This document shows, piece by piece, positions 1 to 8,319 of a stretch of 64,000 nucleotides of DNA (the stretch's first letter is position 1; every line of letters starts with the position of its first letter). A program made the position numbers and the translations under genes. The notes beneath the pieces were generated by a model, which was not told the origin of the DNA, did no database searches, and was given only the letters and a program-made list of their open reading frames with translations. The stretch comes from an uncultured Bacteroides sp. (lineage in GTDB: Bacteria; Bacteroidota; Bacteroidia; Bacteroidales; Bacteroidaceae): assembly GCA_900766195.1 (NCBI GenBank), contig CAAFUN010000030.1, positions 36,524 to 100,523 of the forward strand, in the 5' to 3' direction.

Positions 1-76
1 AGTGATTATTCTTTTTGTAAATTTGCTGGCAAATGCCTTGCGTAAATATTTTGAGAAAAAAGTCAAGATTAACTGA
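1..76 (+). CDS. pstA: Phosphate ABC transporter permease PstA, C-terminal end (partial)
   Basis: An open frame enters from the left edge and stops with TGA at 74-76. The visible tail is about 24 residues: a hydrophobic stretch ([11 protein letters not shown]), then a basic end ([11 protein letters not shown]). This is typical of the last membrane helix and cytosolic tail of an ABC permease. The pstB start lies 8 bp downstream, so PstA, the second permease of the high-affinity phosphate importer PstSCAB, is the natural assignment. The call rests mainly on that neighbour, because the visible tail alone is not diagnostic. Confidence 0.7.
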   Translation, partial: VIILFVNLLANALRKYFEKKVKIN

Positions 77-84
77 TAACGTTC

Positions 85-837
85 ATGAATAAAATTGAAA
101 CCAATAATGTGAATTTCTGGTATGGTGATTTCCATGCGTTGAAAGATATTAGCTTGAGTATTGAAGAAAAGACTGTTGTAGCTTTCATTGGTCCTTCTGG
201 TTGTGGTAAATCCACTTTCCTGCGTTTGCTCAACCGAATGAATGATCTGATTCCGAATACCCGGCTGACCGGTGAAGTGCGCATCGATAACAAAGATATT
301 TACGGTAAGGACGTCGTAGTAGATGAATTACGCAAAAATGTAGGGATGGTTTTTCAACGCCCTAATCCATTTCCAAAGAGTATTTTTGAGAATGTAGCTT
401 ATGGTCTTCGCGTTAATGGAGTAACAGATAATACTTTTATAAGCCATCGTGTGGAAGAGTCGCTTAAAGGAGCTGCGCTTTGGGATGAAGTGAAAGATAA
501 ATTGAAGGTATCTGCCTATGCTCTTTCCGGCGGACAGCAGCAACGCCTTTGTATAGCTCGTGCCATGGCAGTGTCACCTTCTGTCTTGCTGATGGATGAA
601 CCGGCTTCTGCACTCGACCCTATTTCTACGGCAAAGGTAGAAGAACTTATTCATGAGTTGAAGAAAAATTATACCATTGTAATTGTTACCCATAATATGC
701 AGCAGGCTGCCCGTATCAGTGATAAAACAGCTTTCTTCTACCTGGGAACAATGGTAGAGTTTGATGAAACAAAAAGGATATTCACTAATCCTGAAAAGAT
801 AGAGACGCAGAATTACATAACGGGCCGTTTTGGTTGA
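85..837 (+). CDS. pstB: Phosphate ABC transporter ATP-binding protein PstB
   Basis: This is the ATPase that drives phosphate import through PstA/PstC at the inner membrane. The 250-residue length is normal for the family. The Walker A motif GPSGCGKST is at residues 36-44, the Q-loop Gln at 91 ([12 protein letters not shown], a PstB hallmark), the ABC signature LSGGQ at 147-151, Walker B VLLMDE at 167-172 and the H-loop His at 203. It lies 8 bp after the pstA end and 95 bp before phoU, so it reads as part of a pst-phoU operon. No pho-box-like site is visible because the operon start is outside the window. Confidence 0.97.
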   Translation: MNKIETNNVNFWYGDFHALKDISLSIEEKTVVAFIGPSGCGKSTFLRLLNRMNDLIPNTRLTGEVRIDNKDIYGKDVVVDELRKNVGMVFQRPNPFPKSIFENVAYGLRVNGVTDNTFISHRVEESLKGAALWDEVKDKLKVSAYALSGGQQQRLCIARAMAVSPSVLLMDEPASALDPISTAKVEELIHELKKNYTIVIVTHNMQQAARISDKTAFFYLGTMVEFDETKRIFTNPEKIETQNYITGRFG

Positions 838-932
838 TTTTTTAGAGAAATCTCTAATAAGAAATAATTAAAGCATGATTTCCTGCTGTCTCCTACAAAG
901 AATAAAATAATATAAGATATATAATAGAGCCT

Positions 933-1622
933 ATGGTAAAGTTTATAGAATCGGAGCTCGTCTTGCTGAAAAAAGAAATAGACGAAATGTGGAATCTGGT
1001 GTATAACCAACTTGATCGTGCGGGAGAGTCCGTACTTACATTAGATCCGGAGTTGGCACGTCAGGTGCTAGTACGCGAACGTCGTGTAAATGCTTTTGAA
1101 TTGAAGATTGATAGCGATGTAGAAGATATAATAGCTCTTTACAATCCGGTCGCTATCGATTTGCGTTTTGTACTTGCCATGCTGAAAATAAATACCAATC
1201 TTGAACGTTTGGGCGATTTTGCCGAAGGTATTGCGCGTTTTGTGCTATATTGTAAGGAACCCGCTCTTGATGCTGAATTGCTTAAACAATTGCGTTTAGA
1301 TGAAATGCTAGGGCAGGTACTCTCTATGTTGGAGCTTGCTAAGAAAGCATTGCAGGAAGAAAGTTTAGAGTTGGCAACTTCTGTATTTGCTAAGGATAAT
1401 CTGTTGGATGAAATTAATGCCAATGCTCCTGTTGTATTGGCCGATTACATTACTAAGAATCCCGAGAGTGTGTTGATTTGTCTTAATCTTATTGGCATTT
1501 TTCGTAAGCTGGAACGTGCCGGAGATCATATCACCAATATTGTGGAAGAAATTGTATTCTATATAGATGCAAAGGTATTAAAACATAGGGGAAAGACTGA
1601 CGAACAAAGCTCAATTGAGTAG
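933..1622 (+). CDS. phoU: Phosphate signalling protein PhoU
   Basis: PhoU is the cytosolic negative regulator linking the Pst transporter to phosphate signalling. The protein is 229 residues, close to the usual length, and all-helical. It has the two PhoU repeats, each with the metal-binding signature: NLERLGDFAEGI in the first half and KLERAGDHITNIVEE in the second. It follows pstB on the same strand and is very likely co-transcribed. A hairpin followed by T-rich sequence about 120 bp downstream (around 1745-1770) could end the operon. Confidence 0.96.
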   Translation: MVKFIESELVLLKKEIDEMWNLVYNQLDRAGESVLTLDPELARQVLVRERRVNAFELKIDSDVEDIIALYNPVAIDLRFVLAMLKINTNLERLGDFAEGIARFVLYCKEPALDAELLKQLRLDEMLGQVLSMLELAKKALQEESLELATSVFAKDNLLDEINANAPVVLADYITKNPESVLICLNLIGIFRKLERAGDHITNIVEEIVFYIDAKVLKHRGKTDEQSSIE

Positions 1623-1772
1623 TAACGGATTAATTATAAAACATTTTTATAGTTTATATAAAAAAAAGCTTTATATTTGTCCGTTGAAAACGATTGTAAA
1701 TTAAGAAAAAGGCTTTAAATGATAATAAAACGAAAGAAATCTCAAAAAGATGTTATAAGACATATCTTTTCG

Positions 1773-1805
1773 TTTGGTTTATAATCGTAAAAGCCTCTAT
1801 ATTTG
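1773..1805 (+). promoter_or_regulatory. Bacteroides-type promoter for a possible short transcript
   Basis: TTTG at 1773-1776 and TATATTTG at 1798-1805 are separated by 21 bp, matching the Bacteroidota sigma-ABfr pattern. No ORF follows. The next element is a strong terminator at 1871-1896, so a transcript would be about 85 nt. Confidence 0.5.
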
Positions 1806-1870
1806 CATCGTTATCCTGAAAACAATCTTTTTACCTTAAAAAAAACTAATACCTATTGAAAACTGAAAAT

Positions 1871-1896
1871 GGGGCTTTGTGAAAAGCCCCATTTTT
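1871..1896 (+). terminator. Intrinsic terminator
   Basis: GGGGCTTT (1871-1878) pairs with AAAGCCCC (1883-1890) around a short loop and is followed by ATTTTTG. The stem is GC-rich and the T-tract is immediate. Confidence 0.8.
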
Positions 1897-2005
1897 GTTT
1901 GTATACCCCTTATAGTCTTTAACATTATTACTATAATGTTTACAAAAAGAAACATGCCTCTTAGGTCTCTTTGTTTCTTTGATAAATGATGTATAGACTT
2001 ACAGG

Positions 2006-2042
2006 AAAAAAGAATCCCACCTACATTGCTGCAAGCGGGATT
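2006..2042 (-). terminator. Intrinsic terminator of the TonB-receptor/DUF4374 operon
   Basis: Read on the minus strand, AATCCCGC and GTGGGATT form an 8-bp stem with one G-U pair. It is followed by CTTTTTT (plus-strand A-tract at 2006-2012). It lies about 170 bp after the lipoprotein stop codon. Confidence 0.55.
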
Positions 2043-2211
2043 TATAAATACAGTTCGCCAATGTTCACTAATCTCTGTTATTTCATTCTTGAAAGCATAG
2101 CGTACTCCTATAATACATACAACTAATACGGCTTATCCGGAAGTCAGTGTCATCCAAAGATGTAGTTTGCGACATCTTTTTCTTAAGCTTATATTCAATT
2201 CAAGAAGATTT

Positions 2212-3432
2212 TTAGTTCAATTTAAAGAAGCCACCTACAAATGAAGTGGAAATCTTAGCTCCCCTTACAGCTGTAGAAGTTTTGGGATCAATGCGGTATA
2301 TATAAATACCATCAGCTGTAGAAATAGGAAAATAGACATAATCTCCATCAAGTAAAGCAGCAAAGCGCCGACCTCCATTTCCATTATGGATAGGGATTTC
2401 TTTAATATCTGTAATGGACTGATTGTAAAGGTCTATAATCGAACATTTCAGATTCTTGTCTGACCAACGATCCTTTGTGGTCTGTGGATTCAGAGTACTC
2501 ACCTCAGCAAATACCAGTCCGTTACCAATATATTTGATATGAGCAGGTTTTAAGCCTCCCGATTTTGCTTCAAAATCAAAAAAGTAATTTTGATCAAATG
2601 CGGTTGTTCCCGCAGGGATACGCAAAAAAGCAGCATTTTTTCCTCCTCTTGAGAATCCGTTTGCCATAGATGTATTCGACATAGTGTACAAATCTCCGTT
2701 TTCAGTTTTAATAAGACCATTAAATGCAGACCAAGAACCTGCCGGTCCAGTACGGGTATCTTTCATTATCGTTTCTAAAGTCATGTCTGGATATGAATAT
2801 ACAGCAACATAAGTGGTATCCACAAAATCAGTAGCAAAGGTGGTAGGATTCATTTGAATGTATGTCATATATACTTTTCCGCCATAGGATTCTAATCCTG
2901 TAATACTAGGCCATTCTACTTCTGAAATAGGGGCTATAGGACGTTCAATCGTTTTTGTTATCGAAACATCATTTATATTTACCTGATAGAATTTTATTTG
3001 ATCACCATCTGCTGCTTTTGCCGGAAGTTCTATACCTAACATTGTAGAATTATCTACCTGAGAGAAGGCCCTTAATTTGGAGTCAAAAACAAAGTCTCCT
3101 ATTTCCTGTAAGTAGCCAGCTGAATTTCGGACAACTCCTGTTACAGCATTTACTCCCAATCCTCCAATACTAAATATCGTTTGATTAGCTTGTTCATAAT
3201 CTCGATATCCATTCTGCTCTAGACCTTTTCCGTAAGCATTGATTTCGCCAGACATCAGATCATTGGTTGTTACCACATAATATGTTGTAACATTATTGGC
3301 AGTTATACCTAAACTTAGTACATAAGGTGCATGTGGCACTTCTTCCGTTTCGGCTAGGTCGTCACATGACGAAAACCCCAAGGATAAGCTTAATAGTATA
3401 ATCCAACTAATATTATTATATATTTTTTTCAT
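2212..3432 (-). CDS. DUF4374 lipoprotein, XusB-like siderophore-binding protein
   Basis: The protein is 406 residues. It has a type II signal peptide with lipobox Cys at residue 23 followed by DD, which resembles the acidic surface-export signal of Bacteroides lipoproteins. The body is a beta-rich DUF4374 protein with propeller-like repeats (strands of the type GKVYMTYI and GDLYTMSN). Characterised members (XusB) are surface-exposed propellers that bind ferric enterobactin and pass it to a TonB receptor. The gene starts 18 bp after the receptor gene, supporting one operon. The XusC-type PepSY membrane protein of the B. thetaiotaomicron operon is absent here. Family assignment is by recognition; the ligand is inferred. 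Confidence 0.75.
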   Translation of the reverse strand: MKKIYNNISWIILLSLSLGFSSCDDLAETEEVPHAPYVLSLGITANNVTTYYVVTTNDLMSGEINAYGKGLEQNGYRDYEQANQTIFSIGGLGVNAVTGVVRNSAGYLQEIGDFVFDSKLRAFSQVDNSTMLGIELPAKAADGDQIKFYQVNINDVSITKTIERPIAPISEVEWPSITGLESYGGKVYMTYIQMNPTTFATDFVDTTYVAVYSYPDMTLETIMKDTRTGPAGSWSAFNGLIKTENGDLYTMSNTSMANGFSRGGKNAAFLRIPAGTTAFDQNYFFDFEAKSGGLKPAHIKYIGNGLVFAEVSTLNPQTTKDRWSDKNLKCSIIDLYNQSITDIKEIPIHNGNGGRRFAALLDGDYVYFPISTADGIYIYRIDPKTSTAVRGAKISTSFVGGFFKLN

Positions 3433-3450
3433 TGTTTTCTGCTTTTTTAT

Positions 3451-5847
3451 TTACCAATTGATGAAATAGCGAAACTTGACATTAAATGCTCTACCTGGTT
3501 TTTGCAACCTATAATTGTCATACAGCCTTTTGTCAGTAAGGTTTGTACATTCAAGAGCGATATTGTATTTCCCTTTCTCGAGAGAATATCCTACCGATAT
3601 GTCGTGCGAAGCCTGACTTGGTATAATCTTCTTTGATGAACGTGCACCTAGTCCCGGGAACGAAAGGTAATAGCCCTTTAGCCAAGAGAATGAGTAATCA
3701 ATCGATAGTTCCGATTCTTTTACGGCTATATCCTGAAAATGCAATCCTAAATTAGCATTACCAAACAGGTAAGGGATATTTGGTACACGTTCGCCATATG
3801 TCAGATGTTCAATTTGTCCTGAACCGACTAAACTTTCGTTAGTCTCAAACTTCTGCCTGTCTCTTATATTCTGATAGGTCAAGTTAGTTCCAGCCACTAT
3901 CATTTGTCTCCATTTATAATTTATTCCGCCTTCAATGCCTATGGTACGTACTTTTCCTATGTTTTCGTAACCTGTAGTAGGGTTAGAGGTCAAACTAACT
4001 CCTTTACGGATAAAGTCCTTTGTATAACGATAAATTCCGTTAGCTTCTATATTAAAAGTATGATCCTGTATACTTTGCTCAAAGATAAAACCCAAATTCA
4101 CATTATCACTATTTTCAGGTTTTAGGCTGAGGTTAGCTTTTTGTATGAGTCCGTCGCCAAATATTTCATTGCTTTCGGGCAGACGGTATGCATGTTCGTA
4201 TGATGCTTTAACTTGTAACTTCGGAATAATAAAATAAGTGAAAGCTGCACCATATCCAAACTCGGTTTTGTCTACATTCACTTTCTCAAGTCGTTGCTTG
4301 TCTGTAAAGCGATCAAGTATTTTGCTTGATGTGCTGTTCAGATTATACATTTTAGCAAATATATTGGCGTTCCACCGATCATACTTTATCAACCATCCTA
4401 GACCTGTTATATTCTTATTAAGTTTCTGGGGAATTTTGTTCGATTCATTATCTGGATCTACTTTATCGTGTATCTTTCGTTTGTTTAACGATAATATGTG
4501 ATTCAAGGTCAACGACTGATGTAGGTCTATCATATAGCTGATGTTTAGATTTGCAGTCCATTCTCTGTTTTTTATCTTCGAGTCTGTATTTATACCTTCT
4601 CCATGGGTGGAAGTAGGTATCCATTCCCCCAACCAGTTATATTTGCGTGATAGAGTATCTATCGAATATGAATCTACATTATTGTATGCTCCATAAAACG
4701 AAGCAGAAAGCCCTTCTACAAATAAATCTTCTTTTTTCCACCTCACAGACGGAATTATTGATTCACTTTTAGACTTTACTCCACCATATACAGCATCCAT
4801 TGTAGCTCCAGTCTGCACATCTGCGTTGTTTTTAGACCAGATTAATCCGAACAAGAGGTAGTCTGCAAAAGATTTTCCTGTAAGTCCTGTTTCTAAACGC
4901 ATCCCTCCCGAATGATATTTGTCATGGAAGCGTTTAACTTTCCTTTCATCTATTTTTTTATTGGTCTTGAGGTCAATTATTGGAACAAATACTTTATAAT
5001 CATTATCTGAATAGTTGTAAAAACCATTGAAGCGAACTGTAAATCCAGTCTTAGCATCGGTATATGCTCCATTTAGGGCGGCTTTATGGGTATTGAATGA
5101 GCCGAAAGAGTATGAAGCATCAAGATAGTTAGTTACTTTGCGCGTAATAATATTCACAGCTCCACCTAAAGCGTCTGCTCCTAAATAAACAGGCAAAACT
5201 CCTTTGTAAACATCAATTCGGTCAGCCATGCTTATTGATATATTACTCAAGTTAAAGGATGACCCAAAATTGTCCATTGGTATACCATCAATGAAAAACT
5301 TAACTTGATTGCCGGAGAATCCATTAAGACTAAAACTATAGCCAGAACCAATTCCGCCATCTTCACGCACTCTTACACTCGACACATTATTCAGTAATTT
5401 ACCTACCGAAGCAGTTGTGTTGTATATTTGTTTGGCATCCAAAACAGTGATTGCATAAGCCTGCTCTTGCTGTTTTCGGGCTGTGGTTTTGGCTGTGACT
5501 GTAACTTCAGATAGTTCTAAAGAATTTTCTACTACAATATCCGGTAGATTGGTCGTCTTACTATCTTCTACTGTAATTGTTTGGGGTTGCGCCTTAATAC
5601 CAATACCTGAAATAACAAGGATTTGTCTTCCGGTTGGAATGTTCGTTAAATGAAATTCACCTTTTTCATTAGTTGATTGTTTGATGGTTGTACCTTTGAT
5701 TGCAACTACTGTTGTTTCAACAGGTTGCGCATTATTATCGATTATACGTCCTCTGATATTTCCTGTTTTCTTATCTTGTGAATAAGTGAAAATACTCAAT
5801 AAAAGAAGGCTTTGTAGTAGAAAAGATTTAAATATTCTGTTTGCCAT
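3451..5847 (-). CDS. TonB-dependent outer-membrane receptor, XusA-like
   Basis: This 798-residue outer-membrane active transporter has a signal peptide ending near YSQ24. A carboxypeptidase-regulatory-like domain follows at about 30-105 (GNIRGRIIDNN, KGEFHLTNIPTG). The TonB plug is at about 115-235 (SFSLNGFSGNQVKFFIDGIP, GADALGGAVNIIT), and the 22-strand barrel ends in the aromatic terminus KFRYFINW. It is a siderophore-type receptor, shorter than SusC proteins, and no SusD partner is present. The downstream DUF4374 lipoprotein makes a xenosiderophore or iron role likely. A spaced inverted repeat lies about 280 bp upstream; no obvious Fur palindrome was seen. Confidence 0.88.
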   Translation of the reverse strand: MANRIFKSFLLQSLLLLSIFTYSQDKKTGNIRGRIIDNNAQPVETTVVAIKGTTIKQSTNEKGEFHLTNIPTGRQILVISGIGIKAQPQTITVEDSKTTNLPDIVVENSLELSEVTVTAKTTARKQQEQAYAITVLDAKQIYNTTASVGKLLNNVSSVRVREDGGIGSGYSFSLNGFSGNQVKFFIDGIPMDNFGSSFNLSNISISMADRIDVYKGVLPVYLGADALGGAVNIITRKVTNYLDASYSFGSFNTHKAALNGAYTDAKTGFTVRFNGFYNYSDNDYKVFVPIIDLKTNKKIDERKVKRFHDKYHSGGMRLETGLTGKSFADYLLFGLIWSKNNADVQTGATMDAVYGGVKSKSESIIPSVRWKKEDLFVEGLSASFYGAYNNVDSYSIDTLSRKYNWLGEWIPTSTHGEGINTDSKIKNREWTANLNISYMIDLHQSLTLNHILSLNKRKIHDKVDPDNESNKIPQKLNKNITGLGWLIKYDRWNANIFAKMYNLNSTSSKILDRFTDKQRLEKVNVDKTEFGYGAAFTYFIIPKLQVKASYEHAYRLPESNEIFGDGLIQKANLSLKPENSDNVNLGFIFEQSIQDHTFNIEANGIYRYTKDFIRKGVSLTSNPTTGYENIGKVRTIGIEGGINYKWRQMIVAGTNLTYQNIRDRQKFETNESLVGSGQIEHLTYGERVPNIPYLFGNANLGLHFQDIAVKESELSIDYSFSWLKGYYLSFPGLGARSSKKIIPSQASHDISVGYSLEKGKYNIALECTNLTDKRLYDNYRLQKPGRAFNVKFRYFINW

Positions 5848-6255
5848 GCTATTTTAATTAAAAATGAGCGTAAAAGTATCTTTTATTAAAAAAATAGACA
5901 ATCGCAATATGTGGGTAAAAAAGAGAACAAAATTACCTTGATATAGGTATTGCACTTCTTTCATTAGCGGTAATTGAAACTTCAATAGTTGATAATCCTT
6001 TCTTGTTTTTAGTTGATTATATCGATTCTTGCAGCCCATTTTGTAAAAACTTAAATTGGGCTGTGAATAGGCTGCAGAAGTAACCTGTTTATGGCTTGAA
6101 TTGAGGAGTTATTGGCTAACTTTTGTGTTGGTAGCACATGACTGAAAAAAGCAGAGTTTAGTGTGCTACAACCTTACTAAATTTATCATTCAGCAACTTT
6201 AAATAATAAGTGATGTAAGACGGATCAACCTATTACAGATCTCAAATTGATGTAA
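5848..6255. other. Upstream region of the TonB-receptor operon
   Basis: About 400 bp without a credible gene. On the minus strand, TAATTTTG at 5926-5933 resembles a -7 box but lacks a well-spaced TTG. The notable element is the inverted repeat at 6127-6172. A 61-codon frame in this stretch has no recognisable features and was not accepted. Confidence 0.4.
6127..6172. repeat. Spaced inverted repeat, possible operator or hairpin
   Basis: GTTGGTAGCACA (6127-6138) and TGTGCTACAAC (6162-6172) are inverted copies differing by one extra G, separated by 23 bp. The element lies between the iron-uptake operon and the terminator of the GGGtGRT operon. Its function is unknown; it could be a regulator site for the TonB-receptor genes. 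Confidence 0.5.
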
Positions 6256-6292
6256 ATAAAAAGCTCCTGCAATCGCAAGGATTACAGGAGCT
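6256..6292 (-). terminator. Intrinsic terminator after the GGGtGRT gene
   Basis: AGCTCCTGCAATC (6262-6274) pairs with GATTACAGGAGCT (6280-6292) with one mismatch around a 5-nt loop. On the minus strand the stem is followed by TTTTTATTT. It lies 22 bp after the stop codon at 6315. Confidence 0.85.
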
Positions 6293-6314
6293 TAGCTATA
6301 TAAAGTAACTTCAA

Positions 6315-7325
6315 TTACTTAGCTAAAGCCTGAGCAATATCTACCGCACAAGCTACTGTACAACCTACCATAGGGTTGTTACCAATGCCTAAGAAACCCA
6401 TCATCTCTACATGAGCAGGAACTGATGAAGAACCAGCGAATTGAGCATCTGAGTGCATACGACCCATCGTGTCGGTCATGCCGTAAGAGGCTGGCCCGGC
6501 AGCCATGTTATCGGGGTGAAGCGTACGACCTGTACCACCACCTGATGCTACTGAGAAATAGGGTTTACCAGCAAGAACGCGTTCTTTTTTGTAAGTTCCG
6601 GCAACAGGGTGTTGGAAACGGGTAGGGTTGGTAGAGTTACCTGTGATAGATACATCTACACCTTCTTTCCACATGATGGCTACACCTTCGCGTACATCGT
6701 CAGCACCATAGCATTTAACTTTAGCACGTGGACCATCGCTGTAAGCTATTTCCTGAACAACTTTCAACTCACCTGTGTAATAATCAAATTGAGTTTGTAC
6801 ATAAGTAAAGCCGTTGATACGTGATATAATCATGGCGGCATCTTTGCCCAAACCATTCAGGATACAACGTAAAGGCTCTTTACGTACTTTGTCGGCTTTT
6901 GCAGCAATCTTAATTGCACCTTCAGCAGCGGCAAAAGACTCATGACCTGCAAGGAAGCAGAAGCATTTAGTCTCTTCGCGAAGTAGCATTGCTGCAAGAT
7001 TACCATGACCGATTCCCACCTTGCGGTCGTCTGCTACAGATCCGGGAATACAGAATGCCTGCAGACCGATACCAATGGCTTCGGCAGCTTCAGCAGCATT
7101 TTTACAGCCCTTCTTCAACGCAATAGCTGCGCCTACTACGTAAGCCCACTTTGCATTTTCAAAGCAGATAGGTTGAGTTTCCTCACACGTTTTATAAGGA
7201 TCTACACCATAAGATTCACAGATGGCATTTGCTTCTTCGATATCTTTAATGCCGTTAGCATTCAATGCAGCAATGATCTGTTTGATACGACGGTCTTGGC
7301 TTTCGAATTTTACTTCTCTTATCAT
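6315..7325 (-). CDS. GGGtGRT protein (conserved, Cys-rich, function unknown)
   Basis: This 336-residue cytosolic protein carries the family-defining SGGGTGRT motif near residue 265. It is rich in cysteines, several in pairs or short clusters (CEETQPIC, KCFCF, GCTVAC), plus AGHESFAAAEGA. The family occurs mainly in anaerobes, commonly beside a NifU/IscU-like protein, as here. The clustered cysteines and that partner suggest work with an Fe-S cluster or metal, but no reaction is established. The start is well supported: AAGGAGG lies about 9 nt upstream of the ATG, an unusually strong Shine-Dalgarno for Bacteroides, and it abuts the stop of the upstream gene. Confidence 0.9.
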   Translation of the reverse strand: MIREVKFESQDRRIKQIIAALNANGIKDIEEANAICESYGVDPYKTCEETQPICFENAKWAYVVGAAIALKKGCKNAAEAAEAIGIGLQAFCIPGSVADDRKVGIGHGNLAAMLLREETKCFCFLAGHESFAAAEGAIKIAAKADKVRKEPLRCILNGLGKDAAMIISRINGFTYVQTQFDYYTGELKVVQEIAYSDGPRAKVKCYGADDVREGVAIMWKEGVDVSITGNSTNPTRFQHPVAGTYKKERVLAGKPYFSVASGGGTGRTLHPDNMAAGPASYGMTDTMGRMHSDAQFAGSSSVPAHVEMMGFLGIGNNPMVGCTVACAVDIAQALAK

Positions 7326-7332
7326 AATTGCT

Positions 7333-7341
7333 TTCCTCCTT
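7333..7341 (-). promoter_or_regulatory. Strong Shine-Dalgarno between the scaffold and GGGtGRT genes
   Basis: The minus strand reads AAGGAGGAA ending 7 nt before the ATG at 7325, overlapping the stop codon of the preceding gene. Bacteroides genes usually lack such a sequence, so this probably couples or boosts translation of the second cistron. Confidence 0.7.
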
Positions 7342-8041
7342 ATTCTTTACGTGGATCAATGTATTTTACTGCACCCGTTTCTTTGGTGAAACGTCCGTAT
7401 GTTCCGGTCACTTTTTTCAAAGCTTCGTTAGCATCGGTGCCTTTCTTTATTTCATCCATGAACTTGCCCATATGAACAAACTCATATCCACATACCTGGT
7501 CGTCTTTGTCCAAAGCAAGTGTTTTAATGTAACCTTCGGCCATTTCAAGGTAACGAGTACCTTTTGCTAATGTTCCGTAAAGTGTACCTACTTGGCTGCG
7601 TAAGCCTTTGCCTAAATCTTCCAAACCTGCACCAATCAGCAGACCACCTTCTGAGAAGGCAGATTGCGTACGTCCGTAAACAATTTGCAGGAAGAGTTCG
7701 CGCATAGCGGTGTTAATAGCATCGCATACAAGGTCGGTGTTAAGTGCTTCGAGAATTGTTTTTCCCGGAAGTATTTCTGATGCCATAGCAGCAGAGTGAG
7801 TCATTCCGGAGCAACCGATCGTTTCAATCAATGCTTCTTGAATGATACCTTCCTTAACGTTCAGTGTAAGTTTACATGCACCTTGTTGAGGAGCACACCA
7901 ACCCACACCATGTGTTAAACCTGAGATATCAACAATCTCTTTTGCTTTTACCCATTTACCTTCTTCGGGGATAGGAGCCGGTCCATGATTAGGCCCCTTT
8001 TTTACAACACACATGTGTTCCACTTCGTGAGAATAAGTCAT
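7340..8041 (-). CDS. NifU/IscU-like iron-sulfur cluster assembly scaffold protein
   Basis: The 233-residue protein has an IscU/NifU-N core in its first half. Candidate ligand cysteines sit in APQQGACKLTL and ETIGCSGMTHSAAMASEIL, followed by GKTILEALNTDLVCDAI, the positions expected for the three-Cys scaffold. The C-terminal region (GTRYLEMAEGYIKTLALDKDDQVCGYEFVHMGKFM) is an extension not found in standalone IscU, so this is a family variant rather than the general housekeeping scaffold. It is the first gene of a two-gene operon with the GGGtGRT gene and has a good promoter about 70 bp upstream. Confidence 0.87.
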   Translation of the reverse strand: MTYSHEVEHMCVVKKGPNHGPAPIPEEGKWVKAKEIVDISGLTHGVGWCAPQQGACKLTLNVKEGIIQEALIETIGCSGMTHSAAMASEILPGKTILEALNTDLVCDAINTAMRELFLQIVYGRTQSAFSEGGLLIGAGLEDLGKGLRSQVGTLYGTLAKGTRYLEMAEGYIKTLALDKDDQVCGYEFVHMGKFMDEIKKGTDANEALKKVTGTYGRFTKETGAVKYIDPRKE

Positions 8042-8107
8042 AATTCCACTTTTTTTTAATAATGATATAATAAAGATGTCGTATTGCTAAAAATCAGATT
8101 TCGGGCG

Positions 8108-8137
8108 CAAAGGTACTTTTTTTCTTTGTTTAAGCAA
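8108..8137 (-). promoter_or_regulatory. Promoter of the scaffold/GGGtGRT operon
   Basis: On the minus strand, TTG (8135-8137) and TACCTTTG (8108-8115) are separated by exactly 19 bp, matching the Bacteroides -33/-7 consensus. The predicted start gives a leader of about 60 nt. Confidence 0.75.
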
Positions 8138-8276
8138 TCCGACTCTTATTGCTTTTTTGTGAAAAAACCGAGTTAGTAGTGATGCTTTTGCCATATTGCA
8201 ATCTCTACTTTACAATAAATTCCTTTAGTTGAGCTTTAAGTTTAAAGATCATATATTTTTATCTTTCTGTTTCTTA

Positions 8277-8306
8277 TTGCAATTGCGCTTATGTTTTGTA
8301 GCTTTG
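8277..8306 (+). promoter_or_regulatory. Promoter of the DMP19 family gene
   Basis: TTG (8277-8279) and TAGCTTTG (8299-8306) are separated by 19 bp. Transcription should begin near 8313, leaving only about 7 nt before the first ATG at 8320 or 16 nt before the in-frame ATG at 8329, so translation may start at the second ATG. Confidence 0.75.
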
Positions 8307-8319
8307 CATCAGATTATTA

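Larger units (their letters stand above)
1623..2211. other. 589-bp intergenic region with promoter- and terminator-like elements
   Basis: No credible coding sequence was found. The stretch holds a TATATTTG -7-like box at 1672-1679, an imperfect hairpin with a T-rich tail at about 1745-1770, a full promoter-like pair at 1773-1805, a strong terminator at 1871-1896, and a minus-strand terminator at 2006-2042. The layout suggests one or two short plus-strand transcripts between phoU and the converging TonB-receptor operon. Confidence 0.5.

Noticed and set aside
5854..6039. 61-codon minus-strand frame upstream of the TonB receptor
   Set aside because: No domain, signal peptide or start context; it lies in a likely promoter region.
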